This document shows, in pieces, positions 51,301-59,992 of a stretch of 64,000 nt of DNA (its first letter is position 1; each line of letters begins with the position of its first letter). A model generated the notes under the pieces. The model was not told the origin of the DNA and did no database searches. It saw only the letters and a list, made by a program, of their open reading frames with translations. Position numbers and translations under genes: made by a program. The stretch comes from Streptomyces sp. Alt3. Lineage in GTDB: Bacteria; Actinomycetota; Actinomycetes; Streptomycetales; Streptomycetaceae. The DNA lies in assembly GCF_030719215.1 (NCBI RefSeq), contig NZ_CP120983.1, positions 5,456,001 through 5,520,000 on the forward strand, read 5' to 3'.

Positions 51301-52515
51301 TTCATCGACATGGTGCTGGAGTCCAACCGGGACCTGGTCCTGCGGCGGCTCCTGGAGTGCCTGGGACGCGACCGCACGAAGCACCAGGTCGCCGAGGTCA
51401 CGTCGCTGGGCCTGGTCCAGATGACCCGCAAGCGGGTGGGCCAGGGCCTGCTGGAGTCCTTCTCCGAGACCTGTGTCCACTGCAACGGGCGCGGTGTGAT
51501 CGTCCACATGGAGCAGCCCACGTCCGCGGGCGGCGGTGGCGGCAAGCGGTCCAAGAAGCGCGGCCGTGGCGCCGGGCACGAGCACGAGCACGGCCAGGAG
51601 CACGCGCACGCCGAGCAGCCGGCCGAGGTCGAGACCGAGGCCGAGGTGGCCGCCGAGGTCGCCGCCCCGGTGGCCCTGCCCGAGCCGGAGTTCGTGGCCG
51701 ACGAGGAGCTGTACAGCAGCGCGGCCGAGGCCGAGGCTGCCGCGACGCGCGGCCGTGGCCGCCGGCGCGCGACCCGCAAGGCGACGGCTCCGGCCGGCGC
51801 TCCCGCCCGTGTCGCCGAGACCGCTCCTGCCGCCGAGACCGCTCCCGCGGCCCCGGTGGCCGAGGAGAAGCCGCAGCCCGAACCGGTCGCCGAGGCACCG
51901 GTGGAGGCTCCCGCCGCCGAGGCCGAGGCAGCGCCCCCGGCACGTACGCGTCGCAGGGCGACCCGCAAGGCGACCGCTCCGGCGGGCTCGCCCAAGCAGG
52001 CCGACGTGACGCCTCCGGTGCAGCCGGCCGAGCCCGCGGCGGAGCCCGTCGCGGTCGAGGACCCGGTCGTCGAGGCCCCCGCGGCCCCGGCTCCCGCGCC
52101 TTCGGAGGACACCAAGGCGTCCGAGGCCCCGGCTGCCGACGAGGAGTCCGCTCCCGCCGCCCCGCCGCGTGCCCGCCGCCGGGTGACCCGCAAGGTCACC
52201 GCACCGGCCGGGTCGCCTGCCGGGACCGAGGAGGCGGCGGCCGTGGTCGTCGCGGACACCGGATCCGACACGCCCGGGACCGCCGGAGCCGAGGAAGCGG
52301 AATCGGAAGCCCCGGTCAAGAAGACCGCGGCGCGGAAGACCGCGAAGAAGGCCACGGCCAAGAAGGTGGCGGCCAAGAAGACCGCCACCAAGACGGTCGC
52401 GAAGAAGACCGCCGCCAAGAAGACGACGAAGAAGGCACCGGCGAGGAAGACCGTCGCCGCCGAGCAGTCGTCGCCCTCCGCAGCCGCTTCCGCGCGTACG
52501 GGGGAGAGCGAGTGA
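48337..52515 (+). CDS. rne: RNase E/G family endoribonuclease with long repeated extensions
   Basis: A 1392-residue ribonuclease (RNase ES type) that processes and degrades RNA. The catalytic core covers about 630-1075: S1 domain with NVYLGKVQNVLPSMEAAFVD, the two catalytic Asp in VVVDVNTGK (D944) and VVVDFIDM (D988), and the zinc link C1046-x2-C1049. The core is flanked by Ala/Glu/Pro-rich arms carrying about nine copies of an RRRATRKATAPAGAP-like motif, plus Arg-only blocks and a Lys/Ala tail like histone H1. ATG 48337 follows GGGAGAA by eight bases. It is in the typical place upstream of rplU-rpmA-obg. Confidence 0.95.
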   Translation: MHEPNEAGTTGNPANAEDNNAPGDKLPPRRRRRAASRPAGPPGTAAPEDVTPAVPAADVVTPEPEAEAAPPARPRRRAVRKATAPAGAPQAAEVVEPVAETAPAEQEAEETTEAAEAAPPARPRRRAVRKATAPAGAPQAAEVVEPVAETAPAEEEAEETTEAPVAEAPRGRRRATRKATSPAGAPRSAETVTQETAVAEPVKAPEAEAEPEVAAEPVAAPRGRQRRRASAPAGAPQGAQAAEAPAETVTEPVTEPAVEPAREEEPAREEEPAESAPPARTRRRASRKASAPAGSPQPAEEAAEVAAEKAESLPAAVAEELATETEQVEEAAPRGRQRRRATAAAGRPEFTGKAEEPARKGRRAARPAVAVFQAPVFAEPMFQTPETAAAAAAAAGPATAYDESDEAEEQRTADRAPRKAEQPAEAAPAESESAPQGGSRRRRRRRGEAVETEPAATPVTLPAEQPAVTAEDEQESETDAEHEGDETDEYGDRPSRRRRRGGRRRRRGEANDMDDAEHQDDSAADHSEDEPQQSQDDDEDDEHESASGSSSSRRRRRRRRRSGDASGEDTATGTDDPERTVVKVREPRKKEAEREPGTGFDEVQSIKGSTRMEAKKQRRREGREQGRRRVPIITEAEFLARREAVERVMVVRQSGERTQIGVLEDNVLVEHYVNKEQATSYVGNVYLGKVQNVLPSMEAAFVDIGKGRNAVLYAGEVNFEALGMAHGPRRIETALKSGQSVLVQVTKDPIGHKGARLTSQVSLPGRYLVYVPEGSMTGISRKLPDTERARLKTILKKIVPEDAGVIVRTAAEGASEDELRRDVERLQQQWEEIQKKAKSTSSSNAPTLLYGEPDMTVRVVRDIFNEDFSKVIVSGDDAWETIHGYVSHVAPDLTDRLSRWTSEVDVFATYRIDEQLMKALDRKVYLPSGGSLVIDKTEAMVVVDVNTGKFTGQGGNLEETVTKNNLEAAEEIVRQLRLRDLGGIVVVDFIDMVLESNRDLVLRRLLECLGRDRTKHQVAEVTSLGLVQMTRKRVGQGLLESFSETCVHCNGRGVIVHMEQPTSAGGGGGKRSKKRGRGAGHEHEHGQEHAHAEQPAEVETEAEVAAEVAAPVALPEPEFVADEELYSSAAEAEAAATRGRGRRRATRKATAPAGAPARVAETAPAAETAPAAPVAEEKPQPEPVAEAPVEAPAAEAEAAPPARTRRRATRKATAPAGSPKQADVTPPVQPAEPAAEPVAVEDPVVEAPAAPAPAPSEDTKASEAPAADEESAPAAPPRARRRVTRKVTAPAGSPAGTEEAAAVVVADTGSDTPGTAGAEEAESEAPVKKTAARKTAKKATAKKVAAKKTATKTVAKKTAAKKTTKKAPARKTVAAEQSSPSAAASARTGESE
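48532..48825 (+). repeat. Tandem 147-bp duplication inside rne
   Basis: Positions 48532-48651 and 48679-48798 are identical over 120 bases, and the full 147-base (49-codon) unit is repeated with only a few differences. Conservation at third codon positions points to a recent duplication or gene conversion. It encodes two copies of the basic KATAPAGAP motif in the N-terminal arm. Confidence 0.9.
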
Positions 52516-52549
52516 CCGTTCCCCCGACGGCCGTCTGACGCTCGTCCGC

Positions 52550-52594
52550 ACGCATGTGTCCCGCCCCGAGAACTTCGGGGCGGGACACATGCGT
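52550..52594 (+). terminator. Terminator after rne
   Basis: A 20-bp perfect stem (ACGCATGTGTCCCGCCCCGA and its complement) with a 5-base loop lies 34 bases after the stop and ends the RNase transcription unit. Confidence 0.88.
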
Positions 52595-52734
52595 TTCACC
52601 GGCCGTCCTCGCGACGGACGGCCGCGGCCGCTCATTTCCTGCGCCCCATATGTCTGATGTGTCATTATTCGACGCATCCCTGGTGTGGCAGGGCGAGAGG
52701 CGCGCGAACGGCGCACTCGTCAAGGAGGGCGTCG

Positions 52735-53853
52735 ATGACGAACACCAACCAGCAGCCTGTTCCAGCAGCCAGTCCCGTCATCGGAGAGGCCGAGATCGCG
52801 GCCGCGGTCCGTGTGATGCGAAGCGGCCGTGTCGTGCAGGGCCCCGAGGTCGCCGCCTTCGAGGAGGAGTTCTCCGGCCTGGTGGGCGGACGGCACTGCG
52901 TCGCGGTCAACTCCGGCACCTCGGCCCTGTACCTGCTCCTGCTCGCCCTGGGCATCGGCAGGGGCGACGAGGTGATCGTCCCCTCCTTCTCCTTCGCGGC
53001 GTCCGCGAACGCGGTACGCCTGACCGGCGCGGAGGTCGTGTTCGCCGACATCGAACCGGACAGCTTCGGCCTCGACCCGGCCGCGGTGGAAGCCGCGGTC
53101 ACACCACGCACCGCGGCGGTCATGCCGGTGCACCTCTACGGTCACCCGGCGGCGATGGACCGGCTGACGCGCGTCGCCGGAAAGCACCGCCTCGCCGTGG
53201 TCGAGGACGCCTGCCAGGCGCACGCCGCCGCCCTGAACGGCACCCCCGTCGGCGCCTTCGGCACGGGCGGTGCCTTCAGCTTCTACCCGACCAAGAACAT
53301 GCACGCCCTGGAGGGCGGCATGGTCACCACGGGAGACGCGGAACTCGCGCGCACCCTGCGCCTGCTGCGCAACCAGGGCATGGAACAGCGCTACGCCAAC
53401 GAGATCGTCGGTGCCAACATGCGGATGACCGACGTGTCCGCCGCCGTCGGCCGGGTACAGCTCACCAGGATCGGGGCCTGGACCGAGCAGCGCAGGGCCA
53501 ACGCCGCCCACCTCGACGCGGACATCACCGTCCCCGGGGTCACCACGCCGCCCGTCGCCGAGGGCGCCCGCCACGTCTACCACCAGTACACCGTGCGCGT
53601 CCCCGGGGTCCGGGACGCCGCGATGGCGGAGCTCGCCGAGGCGGGCATCGGCCACGCGGTCTACTACCCGACGCCGATCCACCGTCTGAAGCCCTACTGG
53701 GAGCCGGACCAGAAGGCGGGCCGCTTCTGGGACCTCCCCGAGACCGAGCGGGCCGCCGCCGAGGTCGTCTCCCTGCCCGTGCACCCCTCCCTCACGGCGG
53801 AGGACCTGAAGCGTGTGGCAGCCGCCGTCAACGCCCTGGAGGTAATCCTGTGA
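52735..53853 (+). CDS. DegT/DnrJ/EryC1-family sugar aminotransferase (WbpE-like)
   Basis: A 372-residue PLP enzyme that transaminates a keto group of a nucleotide sugar. The Schiff-base lysine is K187 in FYPTKNMHALEGG, preceded by EDACQAHAA. AAGGAGG lies six bases before ATG 52735. Next to an oxidoreductase of the Gfo/Idh/MocA family and a nucleotide-sugar dehydrogenase, the best guess is formation of the 3-amino group of UDP-2-acetamido-3-amino-uronic acid, as WbpE does. It is the first gene of a five-gene operon whose members overlap by 4-11 bases. Confidence 0.9.
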   Translation: MTNTNQQPVPAASPVIGEAEIAAAVRVMRSGRVVQGPEVAAFEEEFSGLVGGRHCVAVNSGTSALYLLLLALGIGRGDEVIVPSFSFAASANAVRLTGAEVVFADIEPDSFGLDPAAVEAAVTPRTAAVMPVHLYGHPAAMDRLTRVAGKHRLAVVEDACQAHAAALNGTPVGAFGTGGAFSFYPTKNMHALEGGMVTTGDAELARTLRLLRNQGMEQRYANEIVGANMRMTDVSAAVGRVQLTRIGAWTEQRRANAAHLDADITVPGVTTPPVAEGARHVYHQYTVRVPGVRDAAMAELAEAGIGHAVYYPTPIHRLKPYWEPDQKAGRFWDLPETERAAAEVVSLPVHPSLTAEDLKRVAAAVNALEVIL

Positions 53854-54869
53854 ACGCCGGACTGCGGGCCGGTCTGATCGGTCTCGGCTCCATGGGCCGC
53901 CACCACGCCCGCGTTCTCACCGCCCTGGAAGGCGTCACCCTGGCAGGCGTCGTCGACCCGCTGGGCGACAAGAACGGCTGGGCGCAGGGGGCTCCCGTGC
54001 TGACGGACGTCGAGGACCTGCTCGCCATGGGCATCGACTACGCCGTCGTCGCCTGCCCGACGGGCCTGCACGAGGAAGTCGGCCTGAGACTCGCCGAGGC
54101 CGGAGTGTGCGTGCTCGTCGAGAAACCGCTCGCGGACTCCGTCGAAGGCGCCCTGCGTCTCGTGGACGCCTTCGAGTCACGGAACCTGACGGCGGGCGTC
54201 GGCCACATCGAACGGTGCAACCCCGCCCTGCGTTCGCTCCGCAGCCGCCTGGAGACCGGCGAACTCGGAGATGTGTACCAGGTGGTGACCAGACGTCAGG
54301 GGCCCTATCCGCACCGCATCGCCGACGTCGGCGTGATCAAGGACCTGGCGACCCACGACATCGACCTGACGGCCTGGATGACCGGCCGGAGCTATGTGTC
54401 GATCGCGGCCCACACGGTGTCGAAGTCCGGCCGGCCGTACGAGGACATGGTCAGCGCGGTGGGCCGGCTCTCCGACGGGACCATGGTCAACCACCTGGTC
54501 AACTGGCTGAGCCCGCTCAAGGAACGCTTCACCTCGGTCACCGGCGAGCGCGGCTGCCTCGTCGCGGACACCCTGACCGCCGACCTGACGTTCTACTCGA
54601 ACGCCTCGGTCGCCACCGAATGGGAAGCCCTGCGGGCGTTCCGCGGCGTCTCCGAGGGCGACATGATCCGTTACGCGATCCCCAAGCGTGAGCCCCTGCT
54701 CGTCGAACACGAACTCTTCCGGGACGCCGTGCAGGGCATCTCCTCCGACATCTGCACACTGCGGCAGGGGCTGCGCACCGTGGAGGTGGCCGCATCCCTG
54801 CTCGACTCGGCCAGGAGCGGGCGCACGGTGGTCTTCGAGGCGGAGGAGGCGGTGCGCCATGGAGCATGA
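53850..54869 (+). CDS. Gfo/Idh/MocA-family nucleotide-sugar 3-dehydrogenase (WbpB-like)
   Basis: A 339-residue NAD-dependent oxidoreductase. The Rossmann motif is GLIGLGSMGRHHARVL at the N-terminus, and the catalytic EKPLADS is near residue 91. The second domain contains GPYPHRIADVGVIKDLATHDID. It would oxidise C3 of a UDP-N-acetylated uronic acid, giving the keto sugar used by the preceding aminotransferase. GTG 53850 overlaps that gene's stop, with GGAGG seven bases before it. Confidence 0.9.
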   Translation: MNAGLRAGLIGLGSMGRHHARVLTALEGVTLAGVVDPLGDKNGWAQGAPVLTDVEDLLAMGIDYAVVACPTGLHEEVGLRLAEAGVCVLVEKPLADSVEGALRLVDAFESRNLTAGVGHIERCNPALRSLRSRLETGELGDVYQVVTRRQGPYPHRIADVGVIKDLATHDIDLTAWMTGRSYVSIAAHTVSKSGRPYEDMVSAVGRLSDGTMVNHLVNWLSPLKERFTSVTGERGCLVADTLTADLTFYSNASVATEWEALRAFRGVSEGDMIRYAIPKREPLLVEHELFRDAVQGISSDICTLRQGLRTVEVAASLLDSARSGRTVVFEAEEAVRHGA

Positions 54870-56430
54870 CCACCCGGTCGCGGCGCCCCTGCGCGGGAAG
54901 ATCGTCATGCTGGTCGAGAACGGGGTGAAGGGTGATTCCCGGGTCCAGAAGGAGGCCCTGTCGGCCGCCGCGGCAGGCTGGGACGTGGTGCTCCTCGGCA
55001 AGTCCCCCGACAAGAAGGCCAGGAGCTGGCGGCTGGGTGAGGCCCGGGTCCGCCTGCTGCCGGTCCCGACGCCCCTGCACCGACGCCGCCACGAATACCG
55101 CCGGGCGGTGCTCCGCGCTCCGCTCGCCTACCCGCCGGGACCACTTGCCGAATACCGCAAGCAGCGGATGAAGGCGTGGCGCGCCGAGCTCAACCTCCAG
55201 GTCATCGAAACCGGGCGGACCGGCTCCGCCGTCGCGCGGACAAGGCTGCTGCCGACACGTCTGCTGTCCCGGGGCATGCACCGGTGGGTCCGGCTGCGGG
55301 CCCGGCACACCGCTGCGCTGGAGCGCCGCCGCAAGGACATGGACACCCCGCTCGACCGGTTCACCACGGCCTTCTGGGTCCGTGCGATGGGGGAGAGGGC
55401 CTGGCGTCGGCTCGACCCCGGTCTGTGGGACCTGGAGCTCGCCTACGGCAAGGTCATCGACTCCCTCGAACCCGACCTGATCCACGCCAACGACTTCCGG
55501 ATGCTCGGCGTGGGCGCGCGTGCCAAGCTGCGGGCCGAGGCCAGGGGCCGCACCGTGAAACTCGTGTGGGACGCACACGAGTTCCTGCCCGGCATCAAGC
55601 CCTGGAACCCGCACCCGCGCTGGCACGTCGCCCAGTGCGCCCACGAGCGGGAACACGCCAAGTACGCGGACGCCGTCACGACCGTGTCGGCCACCCTCGC
55701 GCAGATGCTGGTCGAGCACCACGGGCTGCGGGAACTCCCGGAGGTGGTGCTCAACGCTCCCGACACCGTGACCCCCGCGGAAGGAGCCTTCGAGCCCGTC
55801 CCCGACCTGCGGGCGCTGTGCGGTATCGGACCCCAGGTGCCACTGGCGGTCTACAGCGGCTCCGCCGCTCCGCAGAGAGGGCTCGACATCATGGTCGAGG
55901 CCCTGCCGCAGCTCCCGGGCACCCACGTCGCCTTCGTCGTCCCGCGCGGCAACTCGCTCTACATGCAGGCACTCAAGAAGCGGGCGGTCGCACTCGCCGT
56001 GCAGGACCGTGTGCACATCCTGCCGTACGTGCCGCACGACCAGGTGGTCCGCCACCTGGCCGCGGCTGACGTCGGCGTCATCCCGATCCACCACTGGCCG
56101 AACCACGAGATCGCCCTGATCACCAAGTTCTTCGAGTACTCCCACGCCCGGCTGCCCCTCGTCGTCAGTGACGTCCGGACGATGGGCGCGATGGCCACCA
56201 CGACCGGGCAGGGAGAGGTCTTCACCGCTGAGGACGTCACGGACTACGTGCGGGCGGTGACCGCGGTCCTCGCCGACCCCCGGCGCTACCGCGAGGCCTA
56301 CCACCGGCCGGGCATGCTCGCGGAGTGGACCTGGGAGGCGCAGGCGGCCGTCCTCGACAGCGTGTACTCCCGGCTCGTCGAGGGCGCGCGCGCACCGGTG
56401 GGCGAACGGATGGCACCGGTGACCTCATGA
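54859..56430 (+). CDS. GT4-family glycosyltransferase
   Basis: A 523-residue cytoplasmic glycosyltransferase with a GT-B fold. The N-terminal part starts GKIVMLVENGVKGDSRVQKEA, and the C-terminal nucleotide-sugar domain contains YSGSAAPQRGLDIMVEAL, VHILPYVPHDQVVRHLAAADVGVIP and IALITKFFEYSHARLPLVVSD, the E-x7-E-like region of family 4. A positively charged insertion of about 80 residues (95-180) is unusual. The acceptor is unknown; by context it builds a surface polymer. Confidence 0.9.
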   Translation: MEHDHPVAAPLRGKIVMLVENGVKGDSRVQKEALSAAAAGWDVVLLGKSPDKKARSWRLGEARVRLLPVPTPLHRRRHEYRRAVLRAPLAYPPGPLAEYRKQRMKAWRAELNLQVIETGRTGSAVARTRLLPTRLLSRGMHRWVRLRARHTAALERRRKDMDTPLDRFTTAFWVRAMGERAWRRLDPGLWDLELAYGKVIDSLEPDLIHANDFRMLGVGARAKLRAEARGRTVKLVWDAHEFLPGIKPWNPHPRWHVAQCAHEREHAKYADAVTTVSATLAQMLVEHHGLRELPEVVLNAPDTVTPAEGAFEPVPDLRALCGIGPQVPLAVYSGSAAPQRGLDIMVEALPQLPGTHVAFVVPRGNSLYMQALKKRAVALAVQDRVHILPYVPHDQVVRHLAAADVGVIPIHHWPNHEIALITKFFEYSHARLPLVVSDVRTMGAMATTTGQGEVFTAEDVTDYVRAVTAVLADPRRYREAYHRPGMLAEWTWEAQAAVLDSVYSRLVEGARAPVGERMAPVTS

Positions 56431-58055
56431 CGGCGTGCCCCGACGTCACCGTGATCGTCGCCGTGTACAACACGATGCCCTACCTGACGGAGTGCCTGAA
56501 CTCCCTGGTGAAGCAGAGCATCGGGCCGGAACGCCTGGAGGTGATCGCGGTCGACGACGGCTCCACGGACGACAGCGCGAGGGAACTCGACCGGTTCGCA
56601 GAACGGTACCCGGCGGTCGTGACGGTGCTGCGCCAGCCCAACTCCGGTGGTCCCGCCGCCCCGAGCAACCGCGCCCTGGACAAGGCCACCGGACGCTACG
56701 TCTTCTTCGTAGGCTCCGACGACCACCTGGGCGAGGAGGCGCTGGAGCGGCTGGTGGCCTGTGCGGACACCTACGAATCGGACGTCGTCGCGGGCCGGAT
56801 GGTCGGAGTAGGCGGACGGTACGTGCACCAGAAGCTGTACGCCCGCAACGCCCCCGACGTCAGCCTGTACGACTCACCCCTGCCGTTCACCCTGGCGAAC
56901 ACCAAGCTGTTCAGGCGCGACCTGGTGGAGAAGCACCACCTGCGTTTCCCGGAGGACCTGCCCGTCGGCAGCGACCAGCCGTTCACCATCGAGGCGTGCG
57001 TGCGCGCCCGCCGCATCTCGGTGCTCGCCGACTACATCTGCTACTACGCCGTCAAGCGTGGCGACGCGAGCAACATCACCTACCGGGCCGACCACCTGGC
57101 CCGGCTGCGGTGCACCGCCCGGATCATGGACCACGTGGCCGGTCTCGTCCCGGCCGGACCTCGGCGGGACGCGCTCCTCGCACGGCACTTCGCCTGGGAG
57201 CTCTCCAAGCTCCTGCTGACGGACTTCCCGGCGCTCGACACCGACACCCGGCGGCGCGTCTGCGAAGGGCTGTCCGTGCTGCTGGACGCGTACTGGACCG
57301 ACGCGCTGCGCGACGGTACGGGCGTGAAGCGCCGGGTCCGCTTCGGGCTGGCGGGGAGCGGGGCCCTGGAGGCCCTGAGCAGGGCCGTCACGGACGAGGC
57401 CGCCTCCGGAGCCCCGCCCTTCCGGCTGGAGGGCGATCGCGCCTTCGCCGTCCACCCGGGCTTCAGGGACCCCGGCGTGGGACTGGACGACCGGTACTAC
57501 GAGGTCCTCGGCGAGACGGTGGCGGGCAGGCTCGCGGCGGGTACGGAGCTGGAGTCGGCCGACTGGGAACAGAGCGGTGAGGAACTCCGGCTCGTCGTGC
57601 GGCTGAGGCTCCGGGTCGTCGGGGACGTGGACTCCCTGGTGGTCGCCCTGGTGCAGGGCGCCATGCCGCAGAGCGCGGACCGGGCGGGCGCCCGCCGGCT
57701 GCCCGGCGGGGACGGACGTCCACCGGCACCCGGCGACTTCACCTTCGTGGCGACCGCGGACGGCCTCGGCACACAGGTCCACGCCCGCGTCCCGGTCCCC
57801 GCGGTCCTGGCCACGAAAGGGGTCCGCGTCTACGTCGACGTCGCGGGGTCGACCTACGAGATCCCGGTGCGAACCGAGGGGCGGCCCATGCCGCTGGCCC
57901 GCCGCTGGGGCGAGGCCGTGCCCCACCGGGTCGCGGCGAGGCCGAACACCAAGGGCCGGCTCGTGATCACGACAGCTCCACTGGTGGAGTCCCGGAACGG
58001 ACCGGGTACCAGGCTGTGGAGGCTGTTGAGACCGAAGAGGAAGCGAAGCCGATGA
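56427..58055 (+). CDS. GT2-family glycosyltransferase
   Basis: A 542-residue glycosyltransferase. The GT-A domain fills residues 5-230, with VTVIVAVYNTMPYLTECLNSL, AVDDGSTDDS and the metal-binding GSDDHLGEE. The remaining ~300 residues are a C-terminal region that resembles the extra domains of TagF-type or polymer-initiating enzymes only loosely, with beta-rich stretches near 440-500 and a basic end. ATG 56427 overlaps the previous stop (ATGA). It probably adds one sugar of the wall polymer. Confidence 0.9.
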   Translation: MTACPDVTVIVAVYNTMPYLTECLNSLVKQSIGPERLEVIAVDDGSTDDSARELDRFAERYPAVVTVLRQPNSGGPAAPSNRALDKATGRYVFFVGSDDHLGEEALERLVACADTYESDVVAGRMVGVGGRYVHQKLYARNAPDVSLYDSPLPFTLANTKLFRRDLVEKHHLRFPEDLPVGSDQPFTIEACVRARRISVLADYICYYAVKRGDASNITYRADHLARLRCTARIMDHVAGLVPAGPRRDALLARHFAWELSKLLLTDFPALDTDTRRRVCEGLSVLLDAYWTDALRDGTGVKRRVRFGLAGSGALEALSRAVTDEAASGAPPFRLEGDRAFAVHPGFRDPGVGLDDRYYEVLGETVAGRLAAGTELESADWEQSGEELRLVVRLRLRVVGDVDSLVVALVQGAMPQSADRAGARRLPGGDGRPPAPGDFTFVATADGLGTQVHARVPVPAVLATKGVRVYVDVAGSTYEIPVRTEGRPMPLARRWGEAVPHRVAARPNTKGRLVITTAPLVESRNGPGTRLWRLLRPKRKRSR

Positions 58056-59335
58056 ACATCTGTGTAGTCGCCCTTGGCAAGATCGGGCTCCCGCTCGCCG
58101 TGCAGTTCGCCGCCAAAGGCCACACGGTCATCGGGGCGGACGTCGACGAGAGGGTCGTCGCACTGGTGAACGCGGCCACCGAGCCGTTCCCCGGCGAGCA
58201 CGGCCTGGCTGCCAGGATCGAGGAGACGGTGGGCGCGGGGCTGCTCTCCGCGACGACGGACACCACGGCCGCGGTCGCGGCGTCCGACGCCGTCGTGATC
58301 GTCGTCCCGCTGTTCGTGGACGCCGGGGGCACCCCGGACTTCGGCTGGATGGACGCGGCGACGAAGGCCGTCGCCGCGGGCCTGCGGCCCGGCACCCTTG
58401 TCAGCTACGAGACCACCCTGCCGGTCGGCACCACCCGTACGCGCTGGGCGCCGATGCTCGCGGAAGGATCCGGGCTCACCCCGGGGCGCGACTTCCCCCT
58501 CGTCTTCTCCCCGGAACGGGTCCTGACCGGCCGCGTCTTCGCCGACCTGCGGCGCTACCCCAAGCTTGTCGGCGGTATCGACGAGGCGTCGACGCTGCGG
58601 GGCGTCGAGTTCTACGAGACCGTGCTCGACTTCGACGAGCGTGACGACCTGCCCCGTCGCAACGGAGTCTGGAACCTCGGTACGGCGGAGGCCTCCGAGC
58701 TGGCGAAGCTCGCCGAGACCACCTACCGGGACGTCAACATCGGTCTGGCCAACCAGTTCGCCCGCTTCGCCGGCCTGCACGGCATCGACGTCGAGCAGGT
58801 CATCGACGCCTGCAACAGCCAGCCCTACAGCCACATCCACCGGCCCGGCATCGCCGTCGGCGGCCACTGCATCCCGGTCTACCCGCAGATGTACCTGTGG
58901 AACGACCCGGACGCGACCGTGGTGCGGGCGGCCCGCGAGGCCAACGCCGCGATGCCCCGCCACGCCGTCGACCTGCTGGCCGCCGCCTACGGCGACCTGG
59001 AGGGCGTCGGGGTCCTGGTACTGGGCGCCGCCTATCGCGGCGGTGTCAAGGAGACCGCGTTCTCCGGCGTCTTCGGCGTGGTCGAGGCGCTCCGGGAGCG
59101 CGGCGCGGTGGCCTTCGTCTCGGACCCCCTGTACGGGCCCGACGAGCTGCGGGCCCTGGGCCTCGTCCCGCACGAGGACCAGACCGTCACCGCGGCGATC
59201 CTCCAGACCGACCACCCCGGGTACCGCGAGCTGTCCGCGGACGCCCTGCCGGACGTCCGTGTCCTCGTCGACGGCCGCCGCACGACGGACCCGGACCTGT
59301 GGAAGGGAGTGCGCAGGGTGGTGATCGGCGGCTGA
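58052..59335 (+). CDS. Nucleotide-sugar 6-dehydrogenase (WbpA/WecC-like)
   Basis: A 427-residue enzyme that oxidises the C6 hydroxyl of a UDP-N-acetylhexosamine to a carboxylate. The N-terminal NAD domain starts NICVVALGKIGLPLA, with Ala at the first position of the usual GxGxxG. The catalytic Cys is C273 in VGGHCIPVYPQ, and the UDP-binding C-terminal domain has GAAYRGGVKETAFS. It overlaps the preceding glycosyltransferase stop by four bases. It supplies the uronic acid needed by the dehydrogenase/aminotransferase pair upstream. Confidence 0.92.
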   Translation: MNICVVALGKIGLPLAVQFAAKGHTVIGADVDERVVALVNAATEPFPGEHGLAARIEETVGAGLLSATTDTTAAVAASDAVVIVVPLFVDAGGTPDFGWMDAATKAVAAGLRPGTLVSYETTLPVGTTRTRWAPMLAEGSGLTPGRDFPLVFSPERVLTGRVFADLRRYPKLVGGIDEASTLRGVEFYETVLDFDERDDLPRRNGVWNLGTAEASELAKLAETTYRDVNIGLANQFARFAGLHGIDVEQVIDACNSQPYSHIHRPGIAVGGHCIPVYPQMYLWNDPDATVVRAAREANAAMPRHAVDLLAAAYGDLEGVGVLVLGAAYRGGVKETAFSGVFGVVEALRERGAVAFVSDPLYGPDELRALGLVPHEDQTVTAAILQTDHPGYRELSADALPDVRVLVDGRRTTDPDLWKGVRRVVIGG

Positions 59336-59377
59336 CCTCAGCGGGATCCGCCGGGGGAGTCCGCAGGCGGTCCCGGG

Positions 59378-59992
59378 TCAGAGACCTCGGCCGGTGGTGC
59401 GCTCCGTGAGGGCGCCACCGGCCTCGTCGTGGAGCGCTCCGGTCTCCGGGCACTCCCAGACGCCCGGCTCGTCGGCGCGCTCGACGAGGGAGACACCACT
59501 GCGCCCCACCCAGCCGACCCTGCGGGCCGGCACGCCCACGACCAGGCCGAAGTCAGGGACGTCATGGGTCACGACGGCGCCCGCCGCCACCATCGCCCAC
59601 CGGCCGATGCGCAGGGGCGCGACACACACGGACCGGGCGCCGAGCGAGGCGCCCTCGGCCACCGTCACACCCACGGCCTCCCAGTCGCCGCCGCGCTTCT
59701 GCCGTCCTTCGGGGCCGACGGACCGCGGGTTGCGGTCGTTGGTGAGGACCACGGCGGGGCCGACGAAGACGCCGTCACCGAGTTCGGCCGGCTCGTAGAC
59801 CAGGGCGTAGTTCTGCAGCTTGACGTTGTCGCCGATCCTCACGCCCGTGCCCACGTACGCCCCGCGGCCCACCACACAGCCCTCGCCGAGCCTGGCCCCC
59901 TCGCGGATCTGGGCGAGATCCCAGACACTGCTGCCCTCCCCGATCTCGGCACTCTCGTCGACCTGGGCGGTGGGCTGGACCCTGTAGTTCAC
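59378..59992 (-). CDS. Hexapeptide-repeat acetyltransferase (WbpD-like)
   Basis: A 204-residue left-handed beta-helix acetyltransferase. Hexapeptide repeats run from about residue 10 to 150 (IGEGSS, LGEGCV, VGTGVR, IGDNVK), and NYALVYEPAELGDGVFVGPAVVLTNDRNP is typical of UDP-amino-sugar acetyltransferases. It would acetylate the 3-amino group. GTG 59992 is preferred, because GAAAGG lies eight bases before it; GTG 60001 is possible. It converges on the sugar operon and is divergent from rplU. Confidence 0.88.
   Translation of the reverse strand: MNYRVQPTAQVDESAEIGEGSSVWDLAQIREGARLGEGCVVGRGAYVGTGVRIGDNVKLQNYALVYEPAELGDGVFVGPAVVLTNDRNPRSVGPEGRQKRGGDWEAVGVTVAEGASLGARSVCVAPLRIGRWAMVAAGAVVTHDVPDFGLVVGVPARRVGWVGRSGVSLVERADEPGVWECPETGALHDEAGGALTERTTGRGL

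Noticed and set aside
48271..52716. 1481-codon minus-strand open frame opposite rne
   Set aside because: It arises from the repetitive GC-rich Ala/Glu/Pro codons of the RNase arms; it is Leu/Gly/Arg-rich with no domain.
52657..52734. Earlier in-frame start for the aminotransferase
   Set aside because: AAGGAGG is placed six bases before ATG 52735, and the extra 26 residues look like translated leader without similarity to the family.
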